This document shows positions 1-7,385 of a stretch of 15,182 bases of DNA, one piece after another. The notes under the pieces were generated by a model that worked only from the letters and a program-made list of their open reading frames with translations, made no database searches and was not told the origin of the DNA. Source of the stretch: CAYNWK01 sp964400875. GTDB lineage: Bacteria; Chloroflexota; Anaerolineae; Anaerolineales; UBA4823. Each line of letters opens with the position of its first letter. The stretch's first letter is position 1. Location: the NCBI GenBank assembly GCA_964400875.1, contig CAYNWK010000102.1, positions 1 to 15,182 on the forward strand. The letters run 5' to 3'. A program made the position numbers and the translations under genes.

Positions 1-498
1 CCAGGAAAACAGCAGATCAGCGTACAAAACCAGAACGATGTCTCGGACTGGCCGTGCTTCACCAAGATCTATCTGATCTTCCCCCTAGCAGGATTGCCTG
101 ACGGAAAAACAGTCGTATCCGCAACTCTGACGATGTTTCATTTCGGCAACGCGGGAGGCGGAGAATATGGTGAACCGCCGATCTCGTTAATCCAGGTATC
201 GGCGGTGGGGGAGAGCTGGGACGAGAACACATTGACCTGGAACAACGCGCCCCTGGCGTCGGAAAATGTCAGCCGTACCTGGGTCGAACCGATTGGCCCC
301 GAGATTTCCGAAGTGCCGCGTGAATGGGATGTCAGCAGCGCTGCCCAGGAAGCCTATCTTGCGGGAGAGCCGCTGCGTCTGGTATTATATTCAGCGGATG
401 CGCCACAGCATACCGGGAAATATTTTTGGTCCTCAGACACTGGGGATTGGAATTCGCAAAGTCGACCTACCCTGACGGTATCGTGGGGAGAGCCTTAG
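1..498 (+). CDS. DNRLRE/CBM96-like secreted protein, 3' end only
   Basis: The reading frame is open from the first base of the window to TAG at 496-498, so the true start lies upstream and about 165 C-terminal residues are visible. The text has the hallmarks of the DNRLRE/CBM96 beta-sandwich domain of secreted bacterial proteins: a strand ending in VSATLTMFHFGN, the motif SWDENTLTWNNAP, a strand with WDVSSAAQEAYLAGE, and the closing pattern YFWSSDTGD followed by RPTLTVSWG. Such domains sit in extracellular or cell-wall proteins and are thought to bind glycans or act as structural modules. The signal peptide would be outside the window. The partner domains cannot be seen, so the protein's overall function is unknown. 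The family call is from motif recognition. Confidence 0.72.
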   Translation, partial: PGKQQISVQNQNDVSDWPCFTKIYLIFPLAGLPDGKTVVSATLTMFHFGNAGGGEYGEPPISLIQVSAVGESWDENTLTWNNAPLASENVSRTWVEPIGPEISEVPREWDVSSAAQEAYLAGEPLRLVLYSADAPQHTGKYFWSSDTGDWNSQSRPTLTVSWGEP

Positions 499-517
499 GT
501 AGGCAAACCACCGCTTT

Positions 518-546
518 GCAGTTTTATCAACTGCCAGAAAGGCAGT
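518..546 (+). other. Two overlapping, mutually exclusive hairpins after the DNRLRE gene
   Basis: GCAGTT (518-523) pairs with AACTGC (529-534) around TTATC. ACTGCC (530-535) pairs with GGCAGT (541-546) around AGAAA. The two stems share 530-534 and cannot form together. No T-run follows, so this is not a canonical intrinsic terminator. It may be a 3'-end stabilising or weak terminating structure of the upstream transcript. The pairing is seen directly; the role is inferred. Confidence 0.3.
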
Positions 547-583
547 AAATACGCTCTTCATCTCGTTCTCTGATATGATTAAT

Positions 584-606
584 GACACCGGCTTGCGCTC
601 GGTGTC
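584..606 (+). terminator. Stable hairpin, possible terminator-like element
   Basis: GACACCG (584-590) pairs with CGGTGTC (600-606). The stem continues as GC (591-592) with GC (597-598) across a bulged T599 and a TTGC loop, giving nine pairs. It sits between the DNRLRE gene and the sigma factor gene. The sequence after it (ACAAATATTT) is AT-rich but is not a clean T-run, so intrinsic termination is uncertain. It could separate the two transcription units. Confidence 0.4.
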
Positions 607-707
607 ACAAATATTTGGGTACTTTTATCTATATCACTTTCATGCTTCGTTGATTTAATTATGTCTGTAACAAATCCCACCCTTATCCGTTTATTAGGTT
701 AGAGATC

Positions 708-1268
708 ATGCCCGTTTGGAAGGACGTGGATGAATCTCAACTGCTCAAAGCGGCAAAATCTGGTGAGACAGAGGCGTTTGGCGAAATTTACGAACGATAC
801 GCCAAGTTAATATTTAAGTATCTGTATTCCCAATTAAGTAGCCGCGAAGATGCAGAGGATCTAACCGAGGACGTATTCCTGCGCGTTTGGGATTCCTTGG
901 GTAGATACCAGGACAAGGGCTTTCCTTTCTCTGCGTATCTATTTCGAATTGCACGGAATGCTCTGATCGATCACTACAGGCGTTCGAAGAACAGCGAATT
1001 ACCAATTGAGGATATGCAAATCGTCGCCAACTCGAATCCAGCCGAGAAAGCGACGAGCAATTTGGTGCACGAGGAACTGCGAGAGGTGCTTGATCAGCTG
1101 AAAGACGACTATCGTGATGTGCTGATCTTACGGTTTCTTAGTGAATTGTCCCCCGCCGAGACCGCCCAAATCATGGACCGGTCGGTAGGCGCGATCCGCG
1201 TATTGCAGCACCGTGCCATAGGCGCAATGCGTGACTTGCTAGATAGCAGTCAAAGAAAACTCAGATGA
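708..1268 (+). CDS. RNA polymerase sigma-70 family factor, ECF-type
   Basis: This is a 186-residue protein with the two-domain plan of ECF sigma factors. Region 2 covers about residues 23-93, including the conserved DAEDLTEDVFLRVW stretch (48-61) and the FSAYLFRIARNALIDHYRR segment that contacts the -10 element. Region 4 covers about 123-177, with a helix-turn-helix in LSPAETAQIMDRSVGAIRVL. The length is normal for the family. It would redirect core RNA polymerase to a dedicated promoter set in the cytoplasm. The ATG at 708 has only a weak purine stretch (AGAG at 701-704) upstream. The stop overlaps the next start as ATGA, so translation of the two genes is coupled. The partner is a membrane protein with a DUF5667 domain, which suggests signal-dependent control. 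The target regulon is unknown; the polysaccharide locus downstream is only a possibility. Confidence 0.93.
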   Translation: MPVWKDVDESQLLKAAKSGETEAFGEIYERYAKLIFKYLYSQLSSREDAEDLTEDVFLRVWDSLGRYQDKGFPFSAYLFRIARNALIDHYRRSKNSELPIEDMQIVANSNPAEKATSNLVHEELREVLDQLKDDYRDVLILRFLSELSPAETAQIMDRSVGAIRVLQHRAIGAMRDLLDSSQRKLR

Positions 1269-2692
1269 ATAGAACTCCCGACGAGATTGAGCGCATTTTC
1301 ATCGCAGGCTTGGAAGCGATTCAGGGTGGGGATGCCACGATCGACTCGTATCTCACTCAATACCCCGATTTAGCCGACGAACTGCGCCCACAGCTCGAAA
1401 CTTCGTTTTGGCTGCTAAAGCGCAAGGATGCCGTTCAGCCCAGCCCGGATTTCTTGCCCGTCTCCAAGCGCCGGTTAATGGCGAAAATCAACGCGTCCCA
1501 ACCGGAGCATATCTCCTTTTGGGATAAGTTCTTACAGGTCTTAAACCGTCAGAGGCTTGCGCCGGTGGCTTTCGTGCTGGTGATGATCGTTTTCATGGTC
1601 GCTAACCTGACCATCGTCAGCCTTTCCCAGAATTCGCTCCCTGGAGAACCGCTTTACCGGACTAAACGTTTGCTGGAAGAAGTAACGCTAGCGACTACTT
1701 TGGACAATGCTGAGGTCGCTCAGCTCAATATTAACTTCGTTCGCAGACGGTTGGATGAGGTCGAATCGTTGGTGTTGAAAGGCCGCTACGAAGAAGTCGA
1801 CCGGATCGTTAATGAATATGAACAACAAGTCAACCAGACCATAGATACAATCGATCAGGTCGCTGCGGAGGACACGCAAACCGCCCAACAATTAGCCCGG
1901 CAGTTGGAGGCAATCCTGGCTCTCTCCCGGCCCTGGTTGACCAGCTTGAATGCAAGCGTACCCAGCTCGGTTGCCCCGGCACTAACCAAAGCTTTGCTGA
2001 TTTCGGATAACGGCCAGGCCGCGGCGCAGATCTTATCGCAGGGCCCCGGGCAGTCACCCACGGCGACTTCTCCGCCGCTGCCGACAAGAACCCCTTTCCA
2101 AATCCCCTCTTCGACACCAACCTCAGGATCGGGCGGCTCTTTCGGTCCGTCTCCCACTTCGGCACCTACACAAGCACCTTTGCCAACCAAAACACCTCTG
2201 CCTAGTGCGACGAACACGGCTAAACCTCCTACCGCGACGCCAGTGCCGACAAATACCAATCCACCTCCACCTACGAATACCCCATTGCCGACCAACACCA
2301 ACACACCGACAGCCACCAATACACCCACACCGACATTGACGAATACGCCGACGCCGACCAACACCAACACTCCTACGCCGACGCCGACCAATACGCCGAC
2401 GCCGACCAGCACCAACACGCCGACGCCGACCAACACCAACACGCCCACGGCGACCAACACCAACACGCCCACGCCGACCAACACCAACACGCCCATACCG
2501 ATCAACACCAACACACCGCTGCCGACCAATACGAATACACCTGCGCCGACCAGCACATTGCCTGGACCGAGTGGTGACGGGAACACCTCCACACCGACTC
2601 CGGCGAACACATCTGCGCCGGATGGCTCAGGAAGCGCGACAACGACTGCTCCAACTATAGTCCCGGCTGAACATGAAAATCCAGCTCCTTGA
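1265..2692 (+). CDS. DUF5667 membrane protein with Thr/Pro/Asn-rich tail, probable anti-sigma partner
   Basis: This 475-residue protein starts inside the stop of the sigma factor gene (ATGA). Residues 1-95 form a cytoplasmic region beginning DEIERIFIAGLEAIQGGD, a pattern common in proteins encoded next to Chloroflexota sigma factors. One hydrophobic segment at about 98-120 should span the membrane. Residues about 125-220 match DUF5667: LPGEPLYRTKRLLEE, then the helix with NFVRRRLDEVESLV. From about residue 263 to the end the chain is low-complexity Thr/Pro/Asn with TNTPTPTNT-like repeats, suiting an extended cell-wall-spanning stalk. The arrangement suggests an anti-sigma or membrane sensor role: N-terminus on the sigma factor, DUF5667 and stalk outside. 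No classical zinc-binding anti-sigma HxxxCxxC motif is visible. Function is inferred from operon position; the domain call is from sequence pattern. Confidence 0.85.
   Translation: MNRTPDEIERIFIAGLEAIQGGDATIDSYLTQYPDLADELRPQLETSFWLLKRKDAVQPSPDFLPVSKRRLMAKINASQPEHISFWDKFLQVLNRQRLAPVAFVLVMIVFMVANLTIVSLSQNSLPGEPLYRTKRLLEEVTLATTLDNAEVAQLNINFVRRRLDEVESLVLKGRYEEVDRIVNEYEQQVNQTIDTIDQVAAEDTQTAQQLARQLEAILALSRPWLTSLNASVPSSVAPALTKALLISDNGQAAAQILSQGPGQSPTATSPPLPTRTPFQIPSSTPTSGSGGSFGPSPTSAPTQAPLPTKTPLPSATNTAKPPTATPVPTNTNPPPPTNTPLPTNTNTPTATNTPTPTLTNTPTPTNTNTPTPTPTNTPTPTSTNTPTPTNTNTPTATNTNTPTPTNTNTPIPINTNTPLPTNTNTPAPTSTLPGPSGDGNTSTPTPANTSAPDGSGSATTTAPTIVPAEHENPAP
2268..2556 (+). repeat. Degenerate tandem repeat coding for Thr/Pro/Asn stalk
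   Basis: A short unit close to ACGCCGACCAACACCAACAC recurs in phase with the reading frame, with variants. It encodes TPTNTN-type repeats in the DUF5667 protein. The in-frame units preserve the coding sequence, and copy number is likely to vary by slippage or recombination. The long antisense open frame over this stretch (a Val/Gly repeat) is a by-product of the repeat and not a gene. Confidence 0.8.
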
Positions 2693-2945
2693 TCACCAGG
2701 ATGTTAATATAGGAAATTCGTCACATCAAAACGCCATAATTTATTCTTGATCATGACAGCATCGAACATGCAAGCTAGATAACACCAGTCATTCTCGGGG
2801 GAAATCATCTTCTATCTACTCTTCTACCAAAGAGAAAAAGTTCAAGGGATTGATGTGGGCTTTATTAAGAACCGATTAAGTGTAACAATAGGGGAGATTA
2901 TGCGTTTATTTAATTGAGCGAGGAAAACCCAAAGATTGGGCAAAC

Positions 2946-3028
2946 TAACTCGAAAAGGCAAACCCATCGCGAGGTGGCGACGCAAAGTCAATGGGTCTGA
3001 ATTTATACAGACAGCCTGACTGCCGGGA
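2946..3028 (+). ncRNA. Cyclic di-GMP-I (GEMM-I) riboswitch aptamer
   Basis: The conserved core is present in order. GGCAAACC (2957-2964) leads into helix CCAUC/GGUGG (2964-2968 with 2973-2977), capped by a GNRA tetraloop GCGA. The joining strand GACGCAAAG (2979-2987) follows. The second arm has GUC (2987-2989) pairing with GAC (3018-3020), GG (2993-2994) with CC (3015-3016), and GUCUG (2995-2999) with CAGAC (3008-3012). The conserved AGCC...GCCG of the 3' side is at 3013-3025. A weak closing helix CUCG (2949-2952) with CGGG (3024-3027) is possible. The base matching Vc2 G20 appears to be G2957, which favours c-di-GMP over 3',3'-cGAMP, although this rests on hand alignment. The location upstream of an exopolysaccharide locus fits the known c-di-GMP regulon. 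Confidence 0.92.
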
Positions 3029-3053
3029 AGGTGATCTTCTTGGCAGTTTTTCT
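3019..3053 (+). terminator. Intrinsic terminator forming the riboswitch expression platform
   Basis: Bases 3019-3030 (ACUGCCGGGAAG) pair along their full length with 3036-3047 (CUUCUUGGCAGU), giving 12 pairs including two G-U, around loop GUGAU. A run of five U (3047-3051) follows. The 5' half of the stem overlaps the conserved 3' strand of the aptamer (3018-3027). Aptamer folding and terminator folding therefore compete: ligand binding should block the terminator and permit read-through, an ON switch. The pairing is seen directly; the switching direction is inferred. Confidence 0.9.
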
Positions 3054-3868
3054 ATAAAAATCACCGTAAAGACTTGGCTTGCGTAAAATCGCTAACCGGA
3101 ATCCGGACAGATATTTATCGCTTTTTCTAGGTTTATTCACCGAGCAGGCATCATCGCCAAGACTTGAGGAGCACTCAGTGGTGTGGATCAGGTAGGGGAC
3201 TCCCAAGCACTTACTCAGGTCAGTTGCCCGGCTTTGACATCAGCTATTCCATCGTCGTTTCAAAAAGTAAATTGTAATCGAAATTCACTAGCTTCTTGGA
3301 TTCAGCTTTAATCTGTCAATCCATTGGGGAAAATCGGAGACCGTTCAAGGGGATTGTTACATTCGATTAACGGTTCCGTGTAATAGGAAAACCCGGCCGA
3401 GATAATTGCCTTATGTCGGATGGGCGGAGCGATCTTTTTGCTGCCACACAAAGCGTAACAATTTTGATCAGCCATCGTTATAAATTATGGATGATAAACT
3501 CACCTTAAATGGTCCAATTCACTACCTGGGGCGATTGGACGAAAGTAATCCGAAACAGCAGAACGACGCAAAACTCGCACTTAATTCACAGCTTACAAGC
3601 CGTCTTGAATTTAATCTCCCGATCATGTAAAGAGCGGTTGTGCAAGATTTAAGGTGGGCCGGAAAAATGCAGGCATCCGACGAGATCCTTTCCGGTGTTA
3701 TTACAGGTGAGCTGATGAAGAGCGGTGCATTGAGAATACTGGCATCGGATTTGTATCTTTGGAGGCAGGCAGAAGAGTCCGCAAGTATGACAATTGTCGG
3801 AAGGGCGGAGCGTGCCAGGAGACCACGTGATTATTCATCAGAAATTGCGGGAGGGAGAAGTAGTTTAG

Positions 3869-5380
3869 ATGGAACATACGACTTCGAGCATGAACTTATG
3901 GCTTGAAACTCCTCTGCGGACAAAAATTCATAATGCTTCCCGGGTGATCCCCCGGCACGTACAATGGCGTTTGTTCACTTTTAATTTAATTCTGAGCGAC
4001 GTTATATCTATTGGCGTGGCTTTCCGCCTGGCGTACTACGTACGCTTCGAATCGCCGCTCAACTCACTTTTTCAGGCAGTTGAGCCACCGATCCTCTTCT
4101 ACCAACGCTTGGTGTTAATCCTGTTACCGCTTTGGTTAGCCATTTTCGCCTTAATGGGTTTATACGATCGCCAGAAGTTGCTCGGCGGTACGCAGGAATA
4201 CGCGGCGTTGTTCAACGCCACGACCGCTGGCATGTTCCTGGTCATCGGCGCCGGCTTTCTCGATCCGGGTTTCACCTTCGCGCGCGGATGGTTGTTGCTT
4301 TCCTGGTTGTTCGCCTTCTCCCTGACCATCTCCGGTCGCTTCATAATTCGCCGATTGGTTTATGCACTACGCCAGCGCGGTTATTTCCTGTCGTTCGCTG
4401 TGATCGTCGGCGCGAACAACGAAGGGCTTTCCCTGGCAGAGCAATTAATGCGCTGGAAAACTTCCGGCTTGCATGTATTAGGTTTCGTCGATGAGAAGCT
4501 GCCTGCGGGAACGCCGATTTTGAGGCACCTATATACTCTGGGTTCGGTTGACGATCTCGATCGGCTAATTAAGCGATATGGCATTGAAGAGTTGATCATG
4601 GCAAGCAGCGCGATTTCTTCGCGCGACAAGATGCTCGATATCTTCAAGCGCTATGGAGTTGACAGCAATGTCAACGTGCGGATGTCCTCGGGGCTCTATG
4701 AGATTATCACCACTGGCTTGACCGTCAAGGAATTCGCTTATGTTCCATTGGTTGGGGTCAACAAGGTCCGGCTTACCGGTATCGATGAGTTCTTGAAGAT
4801 GTTGCTGGATTACACGCTGACCATCCCGGGAATGATCTTAATCTCCCCGATATTGTTGTTGATCGCAATCGCCGTTAAGCTGGACTCCCCAGGGCCGATC
4901 ATCCACCGCAGGCGGGTGATGGGAGTGAACGGCAAGCAATTTGACGCATACAAATTCCGCACGATGTACGTCAACGGGGACGAGATCCTTGAAAAGTATC
5001 CGGAATTACAGTCCGAATTAAACCGTACACATAAATTAAAGAATGATCCACGGATTACCAGGATTGGCAACATCTTGCGTAAAACCAGCCTGGATGAGCT
5101 TCCTCAGCTGTTCAACGTAGTTAAACGCGATATGTCCCTGGTTGGACCACGCATCATTACCCCGGTTGAGGTAGAGATGTACAACAAGTGGGATATTAAC
5201 CTGTTGACGGTCCGTCCGGGGATCACAGGCCTGTGGCAGGTAAGCGGCCGGTCTGATGTTTCGTATGAAGAACGGGTGCGCCTGGATATGCATTACATTC
5301 GTAACTGGAGTATCTGGTTCGATCTTAAGATCCTGGTTGAGACAATTCCTGCGGTGCTGTTTCGCCGCGGGGCTTATTGA
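3869..5380 (+). CDS. Polyprenyl-phosphate sugar-1-phosphate transferase (WcaJ/WbaP-like)
   Basis: This 503-residue initiating enzyme of exopolysaccharide synthesis moves a sugar-1-phosphate from a nucleotide sugar to undecaprenyl phosphate at the inner face of the membrane. Hydrophobic segments at about 35-58, 81-98, 117-131 and 141-160 form the N-terminal membrane part. Residues about 172-290 form a CoA-binding-like Rossmann region (VIVGANNEG, LGFVDEK). A further hydrophobic segment (about 313-337) leads to the catalytic bacterial sugar transferase domain: DSPGPIIHRR (339-348), KFRTM (362-366), SLDELPQLFNVVKRDMSLVG (407-425, carrying the Asp409-Glu410 dyad), and RPGITGLWQVSGR (449-461). The length is typical. 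ATG at 3869 is preceded by GGAGGGAG; a second ATG seven codons in is possible. As the first gene after the riboswitch it is its most likely target. The sugar transferred (glucose, galactose or other) cannot be told. Confidence 0.94.
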   Translation: MEHTTSSMNLWLETPLRTKIHNASRVIPRHVQWRLFTFNLILSDVISIGVAFRLAYYVRFESPLNSLFQAVEPPILFYQRLVLILLPLWLAIFALMGLYDRQKLLGGTQEYAALFNATTAGMFLVIGAGFLDPGFTFARGWLLLSWLFAFSLTISGRFIIRRLVYALRQRGYFLSFAVIVGANNEGLSLAEQLMRWKTSGLHVLGFVDEKLPAGTPILRHLYTLGSVDDLDRLIKRYGIEELIMASSAISSRDKMLDIFKRYGVDSNVNVRMSSGLYEIITTGLTVKEFAYVPLVGVNKVRLTGIDEFLKMLLDYTLTIPGMILISPILLLIAIAVKLDSPGPIIHRRRVMGVNGKQFDAYKFRTMYVNGDEILEKYPELQSELNRTHKLKNDPRITRIGNILRKTSLDELPQLFNVVKRDMSLVGPRIITPVEVEMYNKWDINLLTVRPGITGLWQVSGRSDVSYEERVRLDMHYIRNWSIWFDLKILVETIPAVLFRRGAY

Positions 5381-5428
5381 GCAACGTCGCACTAGAACCC
5401 CCATTATCTCATCCTTGAGGAGCGCAGT

Positions 5429-6361
5429 GTGAAAGTTTTGGTTACTGGTGGAGCCGGGTTTATTGGCTCCCATGTTGTAGATGCCTATCTGGCGGAAGGT
5501 TATAAAGTCGTGGTGGTAGACGACCTGTCAACCGGGCGCAGATCCAACTTGAATCCGGAGGCGACCTTTTACCAGGTCGATATTCGCTCACCAGAGATCG
5601 ATTCGATCTTAGAAAAAGAAAGACCAGATTACATCAACCATCACGCTGCACAAATGGACGTGCGGCGTTCTGTAGCCGAGCCGTTGTTCGATGCCGACGT
5701 GAATATCCTGGGTTCAATTCACCTGTTGGAGATCGCCAGGAAATTCGGGGTGCAACGAATTGTTTACATCTCCACCGGGGGCGCCGTCTACGGGGAACCG
5801 GTTTATTTACCTTGCGATGAGGCCCACCCCATCGACCCGATCTGCCAATATGGAGCCAGCAAACACACTGTAGAACATTACCTGTATATGTATCGCCAGA
5901 TGTACGGGCTAAATTTCGTTGTTCTGCGCTACCCGAACGTGTTCGGCCCGCGTCAAGACCCCCACGGGGAAGCAGGCGTGGTAGCCATTTTTACCGGAAA
6001 AATGTTGGCCGGGGAACAGGCTGTGGTCAATGGAGATGGAGAGCAAACGCGAGATTACGTTTACGTGGGGGATTGCGCTGCGGCAAATGTTCTGGCGCTA
6101 ACCACAGAAAAAGCCAACACTATATACAATCTGGGCTCTGGACGCGGCACCTCCGTTAATCAGATCTTCGATACCTTAAAAGACATCACCGGTTATGAAC
6201 TGCCGCGGGTTCACGGGCCTGCGAAGCTGGGTGAAACGCGACACATTTATCTGGATGCCAGCAAAGCTCGCACTGAGCTGGCCTGGCGCCCAACCGTAAC
6301 CCTTGAAGAAGGTTTGGAAGAAACCGTAGCCTATTTCCGTAAAGCAGAGTTGCCGGCATGA
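5429..6361 (+). CDS. NAD-dependent sugar epimerase/dehydratase (extended SDR, GalE-like)
   Basis: This 310-residue extended short-chain dehydrogenase acts on a nucleotide sugar in the cytoplasm. It has the NAD-binding GGAGFIG (7-13), an acidic DD pair at 31-32 ending the second strand (suits NAD over NADP), and the active-site STGG with Ser115/Thr116. The catalytic YGASK (Tyr141, Lys145) and the substrate region RYPNVFGPRQDP follow. The late motif GDGEQTRDYVYVGDCAAA is typical of UDP-glucose 4-epimerase relatives. The GTG start at 5429 is chosen because GAGGAG sits just upstream and the Rossmann motif begins at once. The stop overlaps the next start (ATGA at 6358-6361), so it is co-translated with the heptose kinase. 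The substrate could be UDP-glucose/GlcNAc or a nucleotide-activated heptose; the sequence alone does not decide this. Confidence 0.9.
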   Translation: MKVLVTGGAGFIGSHVVDAYLAEGYKVVVVDDLSTGRRSNLNPEATFYQVDIRSPEIDSILEKERPDYINHHAAQMDVRRSVAEPLFDADVNILGSIHLLEIARKFGVQRIVYISTGGAVYGEPVYLPCDEAHPIDPICQYGASKHTVEHYLYMYRQMYGLNFVVLRYPNVFGPRQDPHGEAGVVAIFTGKMLAGEQAVVNGDGEQTRDYVYVGDCAAANVLALTTEKANTIYNLGSGRGTSVNQIFDTLKDITGYELPRVHGPAKLGETRHIYLDASKARTELAWRPTVTLEEGLEETVAYFRKAELPA

Positions 6362-7335
6362 TCATCGTCCAGACGCCGCTGCGGGTTAGTTTGTTCGGGG
6401 GCGGAACCGACTTTCGAACCTTTTTTCTGGCCGAAGGCGGCTGCGTGCTCAGCTTCGCCATCGACAAGTACATCTTCCTGACCATCAAACAGCGTTTTGA
6501 CGAGAAGCTGCGCATCGGCTACACCCGCACGGAGATGGTCGATCAGGTTCCCGAGATCCAGCACGAGCTGATCCGGGAAGCGCTGTGCCTGACCGGCATT
6601 CGCTCCGGGGTAGAGGTGACCACCATGGGTGACATCCCTTCGCAGGGTTCGGGCTTAGGGTCATCCAGCACGGTGACGGTCGGCGCTTTGCACGCCATGT
6701 ATACCTACCTGGGTGAGATCGTCACTGCGGAAACGCTGGCGCGCCAGGCTTGCGAGATCGAGATCGACCGGCTGGGTAAACCCATCGGCATCCAGGATCA
6801 ATACATTGCTGCCTATGGCGGTCTGCGTTTCATGGAATTCACTACCGCAGATCAGGTTTGCTCTCAAAAGATTGATCTGGAGCCCAGCATCAAACGCCAA
6901 TTGAACGAAAACCTACTTCTGTTCTTTACCGGCATGACCCGCCGTTCGTCCAGGATCCTGGGCGAGCAAAAAGAGAACATCCAGGCGCGTTTGAAGGTGT
7001 TGCGCCAGCTGAAGCAAATCGCCTATACCGTGCGGGATGAACTGCTGGGCGGCAACGCCAACGCGGTGGGCGAATATCTGCACGAAAGCTGGCTCTTGAA
7101 AAAGCAATTGGCCAGCCAGATCAGCAACGGCGTCATCGACGAGATGTACACCGCGGCGCGGCAGGCTGGCGCGTTGGGCGGCAAGATCACCGGGGCAGGG
7201 GGCGGCGGCTTTTTGCTGCTGTACTGCCCGCATGCCCAACAAAATGCGGTGCGTGCAGCTTTGAAGGATTTGCAGGAGCTGCCCTTTCAGATCGAGCCGG
7301 ATGGCAGCAAAGTGATTTTCAACTATCGGCGTTAG
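6358..7335 (+). CDS. hddA: GHMP kinase, D-glycero-alpha-D-manno-heptose 7-phosphate kinase
   Basis: This 325-residue GHMP-family kinase phosphorylates C1 of D-glycero-D-manno-heptose 7-phosphate to the alpha-1,7-bisphosphate, using ATP. It opens with TPLRVSLFGGGTDF (6-19), the substrate-side signature of the HddA group. The ATP-binding GSGLGSSS follows at 97-104, GIQDQY at 144-149, and the GHMP C-terminal motif GGKITGAGGGGF at 274-285. The length is usual for HddA. The start is fixed by the ATGA overlap with the epimerase gene. The phosphoheptose isomerase gene follows 50 bases later and the bisphosphatase gene is next, so three consecutive heptose steps are clustered. The main alternative, a fucokinase-like kinase of the same family, is less likely given these neighbours. 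Confidence 0.9.
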   Translation: MIIVQTPLRVSLFGGGTDFRTFFLAEGGCVLSFAIDKYIFLTIKQRFDEKLRIGYTRTEMVDQVPEIQHELIREALCLTGIRSGVEVTTMGDIPSQGSGLGSSSTVTVGALHAMYTYLGEIVTAETLARQACEIEIDRLGKPIGIQDQYIAAYGGLRFMEFTTADQVCSQKIDLEPSIKRQLNENLLLFFTGMTRRSSRILGEQKENIQARLKVLRQLKQIAYTVRDELLGGNANAVGEYLHESWLLKKQLASQISNGVIDEMYTAARQAGALGGKITGAGGGGFLLLYCPHAQQNAVRAALKDLQELPFQIEPDGSKVIFNYRR

Positions 7336-7385
7336 GACTGCCCTCCGGGGTAGGAGACAGGTAAGCAGACAGGAGAGCATCAGGC

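Larger units (their letters stand above)
2693..3868 (+). other. Gene-free leader of the polysaccharide locus
   Basis: No convincing coding region lies between the DUF5667 stop and the phosphotransferase start. The stretch is AT-rich compared with the flanking genes. It holds a short hairpin CCCAA-AGA-TTGGG at 2928-2940, a GEMM-I riboswitch core at about 2946-3028, and an intrinsic terminator at 3019-3053. About 815 bases then follow with no recognised element. In that last part ACCGTT (3340-3345) and AACGGT (3369-3374) form an inverted repeat of unknown role. A promoter must lie upstream of 2946 if the riboswitch is used, but no -35/-10 pair there is good enough to call. Confidence 0.7.

Noticed and set aside
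1855..2610. 251-codon antisense frame with Val/Gly repeats
   Set aside because: It is the complement of the in-frame Thr/Pro/Asn repeat in the DUF5667 gene, where the repeat keeps the opposite strand free of stops.
2850..2889. Possible promoter (TTGATG and later AT-rich -10 candidates) before the riboswitch
   Set aside because: At 16-18 base spacing the -10 match is poor. A promoter is expected here, but the sequence does not single one out.
3003..3206. 67-codon minus-strand frame over the riboswitch end and terminator
   Set aside because: It lies on structured RNA sequence on the other strand and shows no domain or ribosome site.
3565..3592. GACGCAAAACTCGCAC stretch resembling the GEMM joining strand
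   Set aside because: Only the GACGCAAA letters match. There is no GGCAAACC partner, GNRA helix or second arm around it, so it is not a second aptamer.
3640..3906. 88-codon open frame from GTG just before the phosphotransferase gene
   Set aside because: It overlaps the start of the phosphotransferase by 38 bases in another frame, has no convincing ribosome site and resembles no family known to me. It may be chance; conservation in relatives would be needed to revive it.
5036..5473. 145-codon minus-strand frame over the phosphotransferase/epimerase junction
   Set aside because: It is a shadow of two well-supported sense genes and has no recognisable domain.
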